Notes: generated by a model not told the origin, from the letters alone. Counted from the stretch's first letter, positions 1 to 10,132 are shown. The stretch is 64,000 bases of DNA from Hirsutella rhossiliensis (GCF_020360975.1 NW_025408677.1:434001-498000), one strand, 5' to 3'. A program made the numbers and translations.

Positions 1-1075
1 CAGGCTGAACTGCCTCTCGCAGTCAGTTGCCATCGCCGGAATGGCAAAGACGTCCAAGGCAAAGCTGCTTAATGCCGGGAAAGTTTGCTTATGGTCTCTC
101 CACCACTGGATCGGCTCTTGTGTGTCTTCCGGCTCAAGACGGAGGTACTTGTCCAACTCGCTGACACTGCCGCTCGTTGCAAATGCCTTTTTCGTTCTGC
201 TGTTAATCCACTGCGTATAGGTAGTGATCGTCCTCCTTGCCCGTTCCCATTGAGGCAGGCTTCGACTGTTCCTTATCATTCTGTTGGTGTGAAGGAAGAT
301 TATGCATGTCTCACTTATGAAAATGTACAACTAGCCAAAGTGAGAGCCTTCCTTACGAAGCTCTTTCTTTCCCCTTTCTCTCCTTGTAGACAATCACTTT
401 GTCCAAGCCGCACTCGACCTCGTTCGTGCCTTGTACCGTCACAGTTGGTTCGTCTGATACCACCGCGCAAAGTAGTCCTTCATGCCCACCTTTGCATCAC
501 GAACCCAGGCTAATTGTTCCTCAGTCACCCAAGCAGCCTCCAACCAGCTGATGCCAAATCTCGGATGAAGAATAACTGCTGCCGCAAACAAGGGAGACTC
601 TCCGAGCTTATTGTAATACTCGTCCAGCTTCTTCCAGCCGTTGTTGATAGATGCCCGGAAATACGCTCGATGATCTGCGGGTAACGAGCTCTCCTGGGAG
701 ATCTCATGCGACGGTGGCTTATCAAGCGAGTCATATTCGGTCCGGGAATGCTCTGGCAAGGCAGCTACCGTAAATCTTGACGTTTGACTTCGCTGTTGAA
801 ACATATATATCTCGTCATCAAAGCGATCAGGGTGGCGACGGGCACGGGTCGGCCGGCTTTCCAATTCCCTCAGACCAATCGGCTCAAGATCGTCTGGATT
901 CGTCTCCCTTATTGTCTCGGTTGTTACCTCGTTGTAAAAGCCTTTCCAGTCCTCGAAATGTTCGAGGCGTCTGAAAATATAGAGGCTTAAGGATCTCGTT
1001 GACCTCGCCAAGAACGCGCCAATCCTCGTTGGATAAGATAAAATACTTCGAACACCCGTTAAGTTGCCAATGCAT
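1..1075 (-). pseudogene. hAT-family transposase, decayed, C-terminal part
   Basis: A cut-and-paste DNA transposase remnant whose 3' end leaves the window on the left. Read on the minus strand, 884-1075 has the segment around LSNEDWRVLGEVNEIL, typical of the region before the RNase-H-like core end in fungal hAT proteins. 439-1011 continues with LFAAAVILHPRFGISWLE and a run to YFARWYQ. 1-180 gives the hAT dimerisation domain: QWWRDHKQTFPALSSFALD, then FAIPAMATDCERQFS, the classic WW...P.L...A.D...IPA...ER.FS signature. The three pieces lie in different frames, and in-frame stops occur between 180 and 439, so the gene is dead. Family assignment is firm. The left limit is the window edge and the right limit is uncertain because Helitron sequence starts near 1097. 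Confidence 0.85.
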
Positions 1076-1372
1076 GGGGCTTAACGGCTGAATATCCAGC
1101 CCGAAGGGTGAACATCGTATACCTGCAATTCGACTTTCATAGGAGGAGAGCCCCTAGAACCCCCTTCCGCCTGCAGCGGCCAACAGCTGTTTGAACCGCT
1201 TCCTGGCTGGCCTATCCCAACTATATACCCTATATTGAACCTCCCCCTTCCCTGGAGCTTGTAGGAAGACGACGTTTAGTCACGGTAGAGTGGTGGATAT
1301 AGTGGATCGGTCAGCTGTTGAGCCTGACGCCGTTGTTGGTCGGCGAGGCGCATCTTCATCCCTGTCTCATAG
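1076..1372. other. Helitron family 1 downstream flank, non-coding
   Basis: No gene is seen here. It lies between the hAT remnant and the end of the Helitron helicase gene. At 1097-1108 it holds CAGCCCGAAGGG, a small GAA-loop hairpin that recurs in inverted orientation at 13414-13425. A CTAG at 1154-1157 is the sort of 3' end Helitrons use on the minus strand, but the next base is not T and the upstream hairpin is weak, so no terminus is assigned. Confidence 0.35.
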
Positions 1373-3544
1373 TTAGCCATGAATGCAATACGTAGGAAAC
1401 GCAGGCGTATAATCTTCCGTCGGCGTGTGGTTATAGAGGCTCTGACGATCGAAAGGCGCCTCAAGGAGTAAGCCTTGCAGCGACGTAACCCGTGAGACAG
1501 CGACATAACTAATGCCGGCCTGGAAGTCGCGTGTAGCGAGATCAGTGACTATTTGATCCTTCGTCAGGCTCTGGCATTTGTGAACAGTGATAGCAAATGC
1601 CACCATCAGGGGAAACTGCGTGCGAGCGCAGGTCTCGTTGCCCACTAGGAAATCACCCCTGACTGGAAGGATGGGTACGATTTTCCTGCCCTCGTTAGTT
1701 GTCAGATACGGCGGTCCATCGTAGCTATCGAAATCCACCATAATAATGGCTGGAGGGTCTTCCCATGGATTGGCGCCTGCATTCCAGGCGACATCGTATA
1801 TAGTGCCCTGGGCGCCGTTAACTAGGCCAGCTGGCTGCCATAGATTAATCGTGAGCATTACCCTGGCGCCCTTAGCAACAGGGAACTTGTTGGATAGATT
1901 GCCAGCATTGTCGCTTGGTGCCTGCCCCGCGCCCTTGCCCTGATTATTTGCCTCCACCTGGATTGCCGGGGCGTTGAGGTGCACCATATGCTCGTGGCTG
2001 TATTCGTTGACCCGGGCCTTTGTAGAATACACTCGCAAAGCGGTCCTGAAGCTGTCAACCTCGCTCTGCGTTAGCCTGGCCTGTACCCGACTACTAAGGA
2101 GGTTCCAGGATGGGATAGATAACTTGACTTCACGCAGTTCCTGCAACGCCTGACGGAACTGGGCCTGATCATCACCAGCCTGGCGCTGTACCGTGGTTAG
2201 GAACACGGTACGGTCAAATAACCGGTAGGCCACCTGCCCTCTCCTTTCCAGCGAAGACAGGTTAGTGCTAGTCGAATACAGGGGCTTCTGCCGGACTGGT
2301 GGTAACTGGAAGAAATCGCCCACAAGCAAGACGCTCACACCACCAAAGAACTCGAGGCCACGCTGTGGAAAGGCCTGCCGCAGACGGGAATCGACCCGCG
2401 CGAGCTGCTCAAGCCCCAACATGCTCTTTTCATCGATAACGATGTATTTGACGTGCCGTAGGCGGGATTGAAGGGCGGCTGCGTCGGCTGGGGAAAGGTC
2501 GGTAAAAGTACCCCCTACTGGAAGGCGTAGCAACGAATGAATGGTGCTTCCCTGTATCTGGTTACTCGCAACGCCTGTTGGCGCCACGCGGCAAATAGGG
2601 CTAAGATTCGGTAGGGCGGCTGCCTGAAGATGGGAAGAAAGCACCTTGATAAGGAATGACTTGCCTGTACCGCCACCACCATCAACGTGGAGAAGGATTT
2701 GAGTAGGATTTTGGGCCTGGAAGTGACCCATGAATGTGTCATACACTAGCCGTTGTTGTGGATTCAGCGAATTACGCCAGTGAGGGCCAAGGACCTCGAC
2801 ATCGTTAGCCATAGGGTGGCTAGCGATAAGGTCTTTCCAGTAGCCGTCTCGAAGATCCGAATATGTACCCACATGCCGTGTCCAGTCGTAATTGACGTCG
2901 ATGTCGCGGCGGCCAAGTAGGTCAAGACCTTGCTGGGTAGGGGGGTTGTCAGGTAACAGGGCGGCGAGGCGGATCCAGTCTTCATCATCAAACTCCTCCT
3001 CCACGGGCAGAGTTTCGTATTCATCCTCTTGAGGCTGTAATCGAGCCTCTTTTGGGCGGCCATAATGGTCATCACCATGACTGTGGTGCTGCCAACAATA
3101 GGAAAAGGCCTTGGCGTAAGAATGAAACCGCTGGCCGTCAAATGCGAGGAGCTCATCGAACCAGCGATGTGGGTGGTTCAACGTTAACTTTACGCGGCAG
3201 TACTCTGGCCATTGTTGACCTTCTGGGTCAGCTTGATAGCGAGGAAAGTAGACCAATACACGAGGCCTGCCGTTAACGTTGCTTGGCTGCCATTGTTTCC
3301 ACGTGAAAGGATCCCTAGATCGGAAATTCCAGTATTTGAGAAATGAAACGTAGGGCAGGTCCTCTAGGGCTTCGGGGCGTCGACAGTACTTTTCATAAGC
3401 ATTGGGGGCCTCGTCAACCTCATCACCGTCAATCCGTAGAGAGCGGGAATGCCTGTCAGGATGACGGCAGTCAACGTATAGGCAGGTTCGTGAACCCTCC
3501 TGTAATGGCAGGCCAAGGAGCAAGTGGCTAACCTCCTGCTTCAA
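1373..3544 (-). pseudogene. Helitron family 1: Pif1-type helicase part
   Basis: C-terminal half of the Rep-helicase, 723 codons open. It would unwind DNA during rolling-circle transposition. Visible superfamily 1B motifs in order: the entry block QEVSHLLLGLPLQ; Walker A in DGGGGTGKSFLIKVL; TIHSLLRLPVGG; Walker B in YIVIDEKSMLGLEQ, where the usual DEMSM or DEVSM reads DEKSM; VLLVGDFFQLPPV; ARVMLTINLWQPAGLVNGAQG; MVAFAITVHKCQSLTKDQIV; and SYVAVSRVTSLQGLLL, motif VI. It ends with a natural stop at 1373. No ATG is needed at 3544: the frame is a continuation of the upstream Rep part, with an in-frame TAG about ten codons before the QEV block and the LINE insertion beyond it. The helicase frame itself is unbroken, so this part decayed less than the rest. 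Confidence 0.9.
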
Positions 3545-3794
3545 GCTTGGAGTAGTCTCGCTCAGCGACTAACTGATTTTGTCACGAATAGTAGGGCCAA
3601 ATAGGCATAAAGTTAGTATTTCAGAATCGTCATGTCCTTCTCAATTTTTCCTTGTTCCGACTGCTCTCCTTCTGTTTCTTCCTTCCTTCCTCGCCTTTTT
3701 ATTCACGGCCATAAACTCGATCTTCTCCGTCTGCCTCACACCTCCGTCAATCGTCGGGGGTGGCTGCGCCCCACTTTTTCCTAGGACACCGTCC

Positions 3795-4530
3795 CTGACG
3801 GCCGGTTCTGAAGCGAACAGGTGCCAGACGCAGATCGGCAACATCCGAAAGGCCATAGAGAGCGACATGAGAAAGAGTCAGAGGCAGGAGACTTGGAAAT
3901 GCGCAGCGGTCGTGACAGACGCTCGAAACCCCGACCGGATCAAAATTTTATGCAGAGACCAAACCGAGTTGAAGCAGGTCAAGGAAGCAGCGCAGAAGAC
4001 GGTAACTTCGGGAGCCAGGGTACTGAGAGATCAGCTTTACCCTGTCAAAGTCGACAACACCAAGCGTACCGCAGTGCTGGACGCCGAAGGCAACGTTCTG
4101 CCGGGCGCAGCTGAGGCGCTCGGAGCCGAGAATTACGTCACGATTGCCAAGATCACCTGGCTTAGCAACAGAGAGAAAGCCAAAGCGTACGGGTCAGGTG
4201 ATCTATGTCACTAAAGAGAGTGACGCGCAAAGACTTCTGGACGGCGTGTGGTTCGATGTTGCGGGAGAGTCCGCCTGCACCAATGTTCTTGAACGCCGCG
4301 TAGGACCGATTCAGTGCTTCAACTGTCAAGAGATGGGACACAAGGCGTTTTCATGCAAGAAGCCGCAAAGATGTGGCAGATGCGCGAAAGCAGAACATCA
4401 CCACAGAGAATGCAAGGAGACAGTGCCAAAGTGCGTGCCCTGCGGTGGACCACACGAATCGTACAGCCGGAACTGTCGGGCGCGGAACCCTGGGGATGAG
4501 ACGCAGGCAGCGTCTGGCCCTTCGGGCTAA
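3795..4530 (+). pseudogene. LINE ORF1 gag-like protein with CCHC zinc knuckles
   Basis: RNA-binding ORF1 of a Tad-clade LINE. The recognisable part starts near 3800 (QTQIGNIRKAIESDM) and runs through GARVLRDQLYPVKVDN, NVLPGAAEALGAEN and KITWLSNREKAKAYGS, a block well conserved in ascomycete LINE ORF1 proteins. A one-base shift near 4190 moves the reading into the next frame, which holds ERRVGPIQCFNCQEMGHKAF, then CGRCAKAEHHHREC and CVPCGGPHESYSRNC. That is the usual series of three Cys-rich knuckles. The frame closes at 4530 just after the last knuckle, about where ORF1 should end. Sequence upstream of about 3795 does not look like the normal ORF1 N-terminus, so the copy is 5'-truncated or fused to other DNA. 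Confidence 0.8.
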
Positions 4531-4632
4531 GCAGCGGAAACCGCGCTTCAGCTGCTGAAGGTAGGACGCTGAACACTTGGAGAAATTGGCCTTCAAGCAG
4601 GCCTGTCACGGAGCGAGTAGCGGCGAGGTTGG

Positions 4633-4869
4633 TGTAGCGTATGCTGACCCGTGGGGCTTAAGGTGTTATGCATTAATGTATTGAAATGTCAGTAGCTTTT
4701 ACGTCTAGGCCCTATAGGAGAAATCCTCCGGGTGAAATACACATACATACATCTGTAGCGTATGCTGACCCGTGGGGCTTAAGGTGTTACGCATTAATGT
4801 ATTGAAATGTCAGTAGCTTTTACGTCTAGGCCCTATAGGAGAAATCCTCCGGGTGAAATACACATACAT
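4633..4869 (+). repeat. Two tandem copies of a 121-bp LINE tail
   Basis: Units start at 4633 and 4754 with TGTAGCGTATGCTGACCC and differ at very few bases, for example GTTATG against GTTACG. Each ends in ATACACATACAT. Position directly after ORF1 suggests a duplicated 3' untranslated end of the LINE. Confidence 0.8.
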
Positions 4870-5006
4870 CAGCTGACTGTCTCAGCCGGCGCATCAGAAA
4901 GCAGGCCTGACGTCCTGGCTGACTGTCTCAGCAGGAGCATCAGCAAGCAGGGGACCTCTAGAGGTCCTACGAGCGGCTTCGCAACAGATTTAGGAGCTTT
5001 GACGTG
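4870..5006 (-). pseudogene. Remnant of Helitron family 1 Rep-helicase between two insertions
   Basis: On the minus strand the bases next to the chromovirus read SKLLNLLRSRS and then meet TAG stops. This continues VSFT from the other side of the chromovirus, matching the Helitron block before the QEV...HLLL helicase entry. The lower part (about 4870-4955) carries two imperfect copies of a GCTGACTGTCTCAGC repeat and a GGACCTCTAGAGGTCC palindrome, and does not translate recognisably. Confidence 0.6.
5002..5006. repeat. Target-site duplication of chromovirus copy 1 (left)
   Basis: ACGTG directly before the 3' LTR. The same five bases follow the 5' LTR at 10338-10342. Five bases is the normal Ty3/Gypsy staggered cut, and collapsing the two copies restores Helitron coding sequence (SFT/SKLL). 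Confidence 0.9.
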
Positions 5007-5063
5007 TGTGAAAGGCCTCTAGTGAGTTGATACAACTAACTAGTCCCTATGCTGTTTACTATC
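5007..5063 (-). repeat. Truncated 3' LTR of chromovirus copy 1
   Basis: Only about 57 of 190 bp remain, matching the first 57 bases of 10148-10337 on the plus strand (R/U5 side). The sequence then jumps straight into the pol end (CCTTCCAACGTTTCC), so all of U3, the polypurine tract and the pol stop codon are deleted. The intact arrangement is seen in copy 2 at 14130-14346. Confidence 0.85.
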
Positions 5064-5731
5064 CCTTCCAACGTTTCCTCTTCCGGGGATCGTGGAAATC
5101 TGTGGCAAGATGACTTGAGAAGGTGACACTCCTTTTATGCTTCTTCCATTGCTTCCATGCATCGGTGTGTCGAATAGTGGTAAGGGGTTCCCACGTAGGC
5201 TGCGAGTAATCATGCCATTTTACGAGCACCTTCTTATGCGTACCTTCCATTCTTTCATCCAGAATTCTTTCGACAAGGTACATCTTTTCGCCGTCCACCA
5301 GCACCGGTGGGGCACTCTCTTGATCGAGTTTCTGCGAAGGCAATGGGTCTCCGGGGACTGGCCGGAGTAGGTCGACGTGAAAGACTGGATGGATGCGCCC
5401 AGGCACATCCAACCTGTAGGCATGTGGGCTAACTTCCGCGAGCACTTGATATTTGGCATGTAGCCAATCGAGCTTCTTGCAGGGTCGCGATGTTTTGACA
5501 TTTCTCGTTGAGGTATACCCAATCCCCAGGCTCGTATCTCGGTGCGGCTGTCCTGTGCTTGTTGGCTTGCGCTTGCTGTATTTCCTGGGCCATAGCTATC
5601 GCTGCTTGCGCAAACTCCGTGGCGTCCTGTAGTCTCTGAATAAAATCCTCCGCTGTCGCTTCCCCCTGCGTCGTGTCTTCCGTTCTTCGATGCTCAACTA
5701 ACTGGATTGGCTCGTTGTGGTAGCCGTGCAT
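5059..5731 (-). pseudogene. Chromovirus copy 1: integrase C-terminus and chromodomain
   Basis: End of pol. From 5731 the frame reads HGYHNEPIQLVEHRRTED and a helical stretch up to PGDWVYLN. A frameshift near 5515 moves it to 5445-5059: LAEVSPHAYRLDVPGRIHPV, FHVDLLRPVPGDPLP, then the chromodomain around VERILDERMEGTHKKVLVKW and HDYSQPTWEPL. Chromodomains on fungal Gypsy integrases are thought to steer insertion to marked heterochromatin. Copy 2 (13428-14161) has the same region without the frameshift. Confidence 0.88.
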
Positions 5732-5745
5732 GAAGAAGAACGGAC

Positions 5746-6757
5746 TCAGTCCGGTGGAGGTTGCTTCCTCTCGTTAATAGTCGCCATCGCGATTGGAAGC
5801 AAGTCTAACCAGTTCTCCTGCAGATAATTCGTCCATATCCGAAGAATCCTCTCTACCTCTTGGTTCATTCGTTCTGTTGCACCGTCGGTTTGTGGATGGT
5901 ACGCCGTCGACAACCGCTGCTCGATCCCTAGCATCTGACAGAAACTTTTCCACATACCACTGACAAACTGGGGACCCTGATCACTGGTGATAGCCGTTGG
6001 GATGCCATGGACAGGGTAGTGTCGTTCGAAGAGTCTTCTTGCAACCGCTTCTGTGGAAATATCGTTCAATCCTTCGAGTTCGACGCCTTTGGTGAGTCGG
6101 TCCGTGACCACCATGCAGTTCGTCGCGCCATCTTTCCCCGACGGTGGGAGGTCAGTAATAAAGTCAATGGTAATTTCGCTCCATATGCGTTGCGGAATAG
6201 GAGCGGCTTTAGGAGTCCTTTCTTTGTATCCTCCAGATGGTGTTTCGTCCGCAAACCTCGCAGTTGCGCACAAACCGACGTACATCGCTAGCGGCACCCG
6301 GCCAGAAGAAGCGTCTCGACAGAGTCGAGTACGTGAGGTCCCTTCCAGGATGTCCGGTGATATGAGAGTCGTGAGTTTCCTGGATGATCCTCGTACGTAG
6401 CGGCTCCGAACCGGGTATCCAGACGCGTTCTCTAAAGCACAGCAGGCCTCTATTGTCTAATGAGCATTCTGAAATGCTGACAACCTTCTCCTTCTGTAAC
6501 TCTGTTGGCAAACTCTTCGCTCCATCTGCTACCAGCTTCGTGAGTTCTTGATAAAGCTTGTCTTCTTGGCGTGCGGCGTGCCACAGCTGCTGTAACTCCT
6601 CATCTTCAAATATCCTCATCTCTTTTCCGAAGTTGATTTCCTGGGCACCCTCGGTGTTGGTAGACAATGTCGATATTGGGATCCTTCTAAGGTGATCATC
6701 TTGGAATAGCCTCATAATGCGTCCCTTTAGTCGTTCATCGGAGTAGTTGGCCGGCAT
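5746..6757 (-). pseudogene. Chromovirus copy 1: integrase zinc-binding and catalytic domains
   Basis: Joins cDNA to the target. 6757-6209 carries the HHCC zinc domain, with HDSHITGHPGRDLTY and CEVCG. After a frameshift near 6245 the core lies in 6297-5746: RIWSEITIDFITDLPPSG (first catalytic D), AITSDQGPQFVSG (second D) and HPQTDGATERMNQ (catalytic E), so the DDE triad is kept. A second frameshift near 5755, where copy 1 reads GAGAGG and copy 2 GAGCGGG, separates it from the C-terminal piece. Confidence 0.88.
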
Positions 6758-7223
6758 GTCCTGGTCCCGTCGAGAGTGCGTCAGGCAATCCGCCCTTGCG
6801 GCCCGGCCTCCATTCGAGCTCGAACTGGAACCTGGACAGGAACTCCGACCACCGCACTTGTCTCTCTGTCAACCTCCTTTCCGAGTAGAAGTATCTCAGG
6901 TTCTTGTGGTCCGTTAGGACCTTGAAGTGCTCTACTGCCCGTAGCTCCGGTTCCCACTGCTCCAAACATCTGAGAATGGCGAGTAGCTCCTTGTCATGGA
7001 TAGCGTAGTTCGCTTCGGCTGCCGAATGTTTCTTCGAGAAGTATGCGACAGGTCGTACCAGTCCATCCTTATCATCTCTCTGCAAGAGCACGCCTCCCGA
7101 CGCGAATCCTGAAGCGTCTGCTTCCACGATGGTCTCCTTTCTGGATGGAAGTGCGCAAGGATCGGGGCCGTGATCAACAGGTCCTTGAGCTTCTCGAAGG
7201 CTTCTTCGCACAGTCCATCCCAA
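6735..7223 (-). pseudogene. Chromovirus copy 1: RNase H domain
   Basis: Degrades the RNA strand of the RNA-DNA hybrid. Motifs seen are IVEADASGFASGGVL (catalytic D), IHDKELLAILRCLEQW (E) and VLTDHKNLRYFY (D), followed by RQVRWSEFLSRF and the tether WRPGRKGGLPDALS. It is joined to the reverse transcriptase by a frameshift near 7135 and to the integrase by one near 6770. Confidence 0.88.
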
Positions 7224-8737
7224 CGGAATGGCACGTCCTTCTTCGTTAGCCGCGTTAGCGGCTCCGCTATCACCGAGAAGTCTGGCATAAATATCCTGTA
7301 GAAGTTCGCGAATCCGATAAAACTCCTCACGGATTTAACATTCGTCGGGGTTGTCCATTCCTTCACAGCCTCAACCTTCTCTGGGTCGACTCGGATCCCA
7401 CACTCCGCCTCGATGATAAACCCAAGGTATTTCACAGCCTTGACTTCGAATTCGCTCTTGTTGATGTCCAGTTGCAGCCCAGCGTCCATCAGTCGTTGGA
7501 GGACCTTGCCGACTTTGTCGCGGTGGTCTTGCAGGCTTCCAGAGGAGAAGATCAGGACGTCGTCGATGTACGCTGACACAAAATCATCTAGGTAATCCTG
7601 GAGCACGCTGTTAATGTACCGCTGAAAGGCTGCTGGTGCGCCTGTCAGGCCGAATGGAACTACCAGCCATTCGAAGGATCCATAGCGCGTTCTGAAAGCT
7701 GTCTTTTCTTCGTCGCCGGGGGCGACCCTGATCTTATGGAACGCTGCTATAACATCTACCTTGGTGAACCACCTTGCCTTGGCTATCGTTCGCAAGGTCT
7801 CGCTCAGTAAGGGCAAGGGATAGCGGTCCCTCTTCGTTATATGGTTCAAACCTCTGTAATCCACGCAGAAGCGGATGCCTCCACCGGGCTTCTTCACCAT
7901 AAGGACTGGTGCTGCGGCTGGCGAGCTGCTGACTCTAATAAATCCCTTGTCGAGTAGTTCTGTGAGGGTCTTTCGTAGCACCAATAGCTCCTCGCGGGAC
8001 ATGCTGTAAAGCGGTCCCCAGGGTAGGGGCTTCTCTCGGCCATGCTCGTCTTTCAGCACTTCAATCTTCAGGTCCACACCTGGCCGATGAGGGGGCAGCT
8101 GGTCGGCCAGTTGCTGAGAGAAAGCTCGAGACCACTTGTGGTACTGTGGTGGCAGCTTCTCCATTACGTCAGTCTTCGGTTTCGGTCTTAGGGCCTTGTC
8201 AATATCCGCCATTGTGACCGAGTGAACTCCAAGGCCGCCTTTGCGTTTGTCACGGCGTGCTTCCGCTAAAAAGGTTGCGGCCATGACATTAGAGACGTCT
8301 AGCTGGGGAGGCTGGTAACGTCGTCGGTCTCGTACTTGAACTCCACTGGACCCGATCTCGAGATATCCTTCCTTCGCGTGGATGTGAACATCCTGGTCTT
8401 CCATCCATCGTTTACCCAGGATCATGTCCCAGTTAAGATCGTCGATGACGTACATGAAAACACGATGCTGCTGATGTCCATCGAGGTCGATCGACACATA
8501 CGTGATCTTGTCGATTTTGACCTCCTTGCCGTCTCCCGCTGCATTCTCCAAGATGCGCGGCTGAACGCGTATATGTGGCAACTGGAGAGAGTGAAATGTG
8601 CGCTTGCTAACCGCGCCGTAGCAGAGGCAGCCATAGTCGACAAGAGATGGCACAAAGTCTGTGCCGTTCACCCTGACGTCTGCTATGAACGGTTCCCCGT
8701 CCATTTTTGCTTTTCCGCTCACATCCCATTCTCTCAC
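6932..8737 (-). pseudogene. Chromovirus copy 1: protease and reverse transcriptase
   Basis: Start of pol, in the same frame as gag and separated from it only by TAG at 8753-8755. The aspartic protease is recognisable from FIADVRVNGTDFVPSLVDYG to NWDMILGKRWM. Its active site reads VDYG where D(S/T)G is expected. The reverse transcriptase has VLMVKKPGGGIRFCVDYRGL, RYPLPLLSETL, WFTKVDVIAAFHKIRV, FEWLVVPFGLTGAPAAFQ and the catalytic AYIDDVLIFSSG, then KYLGFIIEAECGIRVDPEK and the thumb and connection region. The frame is lost near 7135 inside ILAHFHPER. Confidence 0.9.
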
Positions 8738-8752
8738 AGCCGCCGCGTGTCC

Positions 8753-10003
8753 CTAGTCTGAATCTTCATCGCTATGAGACGAAGCTTCGTCTTCGGCGAT
8801 CTCGGCATTAGTGACCGCTGGTCGTGTTGGAGCCACGGCATTGACCCGAGTGCGACGGGTCGCGTTTGCGGGTCGGATAGGCGCAGCCAATGGGCAGCGC
8901 TCGATCCTGCAGTTGTCTCTTCCACAACGAAGGCAACGCCCTTCACGGTAACGGGCGTCCATCTCGGTCTGATCGACCCACTTTGCACGCTTGCCCAACA
9001 GCGCTTGGTCTTCTGGTCGGTTGGATTGGTGACCATATGTGTTCTTATCACTGCGGGTGCGCGCAGCGTTCACTTTCGCGGATGCTTGTAGAGTTGGCTC
9101 CCATTCCATCATGTCCTCTCGTCTAACTTCAGTTTTCTGGCCGGACTGTTTCTGGGCGGCCTGGCCTCCATGGTTCTGGTGGTTGTCATAGTTGTCTGAA
9201 CTCTTTGTGTTGCCTCGGGGCCTTTTCCACTGACCCAACAGTTCCATCTGGCTGCTCAGCGAATCGCACCTCCTCGCCAGCCCAACGTAGCTGCTGATGG
9301 CAGAGGGGTCAGAGCCTATAAGGGCTGCTTTCATTTTGTCGTTTAGTGCCTCCTGGAGGTAGGAAATCTTGCTGTCGTCTGGCCAATACTCGGCGTTGGC
9401 ATTGGCGATCTCCCTCTCAAAGCGGGGGTAAAACGACGTGAATGGTTCATTCTCCCCTTGCTTAATCGAATGCAAGTTGCGTGTAGCTCTCTGCTTGCGA
9501 TCCCTCTCCCCGTACAACAACTCGAGGCGGTTGAGTAGTTCAGCAACATTGAACGTTTTCTTCTCGGTTTGCATCTCCACAAATGTGGTCACGTTGTCTT
9601 TAGCCTTGCCTTCTAGGCTCATGAAGATGTACATAAAGTGGCCCTCTGCATCTCCAAGGGCTTCTTTATCGACTCGTAGTTTTCCTTCGGTTTCTAGTTT
9701 CCAGCTTCGCCACTGGGCCTTGTCGCCGCCGAATTTCGGGATGTCTCGTAATTTGGGGCGCTTGGTTGGATGAGGGCTGTGAGTGGCGACTACATGGATG
9801 TCCTCGATGGGGACAGCCGGGGTGACAGATGGCGTCGGCTCTGGGAGTTCAGACGAACGGGATTGCTGGTGTTGCTGGAGTTCCAGGGCAATAAACCGTT
9901 CTTCAAACTGGGTATTTCTTCGGGAATTCTCTTCTCTCAAACTTCGTATCTCGGCAACCAGGGCGCTGAGGACGTCCGGCTGCATGTTGTTATCTTCGGC
10001 CAT
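8753..10003 (-). CDS. gag: Chromovirus copy 1 Gag
   Basis: Structural protein forming the particle, 416 residues, ATG at 10003. The first about 100 residues are a coiled-coil-like and Pro-rich N-terminus (LVAEIRSLREENSRRN). Then comes the retrotransposon Gag core (FGGDKAQWRSWKLETEGKLR; FMYIFMSLEGKAKDNVTTFV; FTSFYPRFEREIANANAEYW). A single CCHC-like knuckle is near the end, CLRCGRDNCRIERCPL, in which the His position reads Asn-Cys and is atypical. The C-terminus is acidic (EDEASSHSDEDSD). The frame stops at TAG and pol follows in the same frame. Confidence 0.9.
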   Translation of the reverse strand: MAEDNNMQPDVLSALVAEIRSLREENSRRNTQFEERFIALELQQHQQSRSSELPEPTPSVTPAVPIEDIHVVATHSPHPTKRPKLRDIPKFGGDKAQWRSWKLETEGKLRVDKEALGDAEGHFMYIFMSLEGKAKDNVTTFVEMQTEKKTFNVAELLNRLELLYGERDRKQRATRNLHSIKQGENEPFTSFYPRFEREIANANAEYWPDDSKISYLQEALNDKMKAALIGSDPSAISSYVGLARRCDSLSSQMELLGQWKRPRGNTKSSDNYDNHQNHGGQAAQKQSGQKTEVRREDMMEWEPTLQASAKVNAARTRSDKNTYGHQSNRPEDQALLGKRAKWVDQTEMDARYREGRCLRCGRDNCRIERCPLAAPIRPANATRRTRVNAVAPTRPAVTNAEIAEDEASSHSDEDSD

Positions 10004-10051
10004 CGCGACTTCGCTGAACGTTAATAGTTCCGGCGGGACTCAGTTACTTTG

Positions 10052-10132
10052 GTGTCTTCAGTGTCTTCAGTGTCTTCAGTGTCTTCAGTGTCTTCAGTGT
10101 CTTCAGTGTCTTCAGTGTCTTCAGTGTCTTCA
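10052..10132 (-). repeat. Nine tandem 9-bp units in the chromovirus leader
   Basis: Plus strand GTGTCTTCA, nine perfect copies, 81 bp. It lies between the primer-binding site and the gag ATG, so it would be in the 5' untranslated RNA as TGAAGACAC repeats. Confidence 0.95.

Larger units (their letters stand above)
3575..4869 (+). mobile_element. Tad-like LINE fragment, ORF1 only
   Basis: A non-LTR retrotransposon piece inserted into the Helitron gene in the opposite orientation. It has an ORF1 (gag-like) remnant, then directly a doubled 3' tail rich in ATACACATACAT. No endonuclease or reverse transcriptase follows, although full Tad elements encode them in ORF2. Limits are approximate: the left edge is where Helitron coding sequence stops (about 3570), and the right edge is where the second tail copy ends. 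No clear target duplication was found. Confidence 0.7.

Noticed and set aside
1154..1157. CTAG as the 3' end of Helitron family 1
   Set aside because: The base after it is G rather than T and the upstream hairpin is only four pairs.
10052..10132. CRISPR-like repeat
   Set aside because: Nine perfect 9-bp units have no spacers and lie in a retrotransposon leader of a fungal genome.
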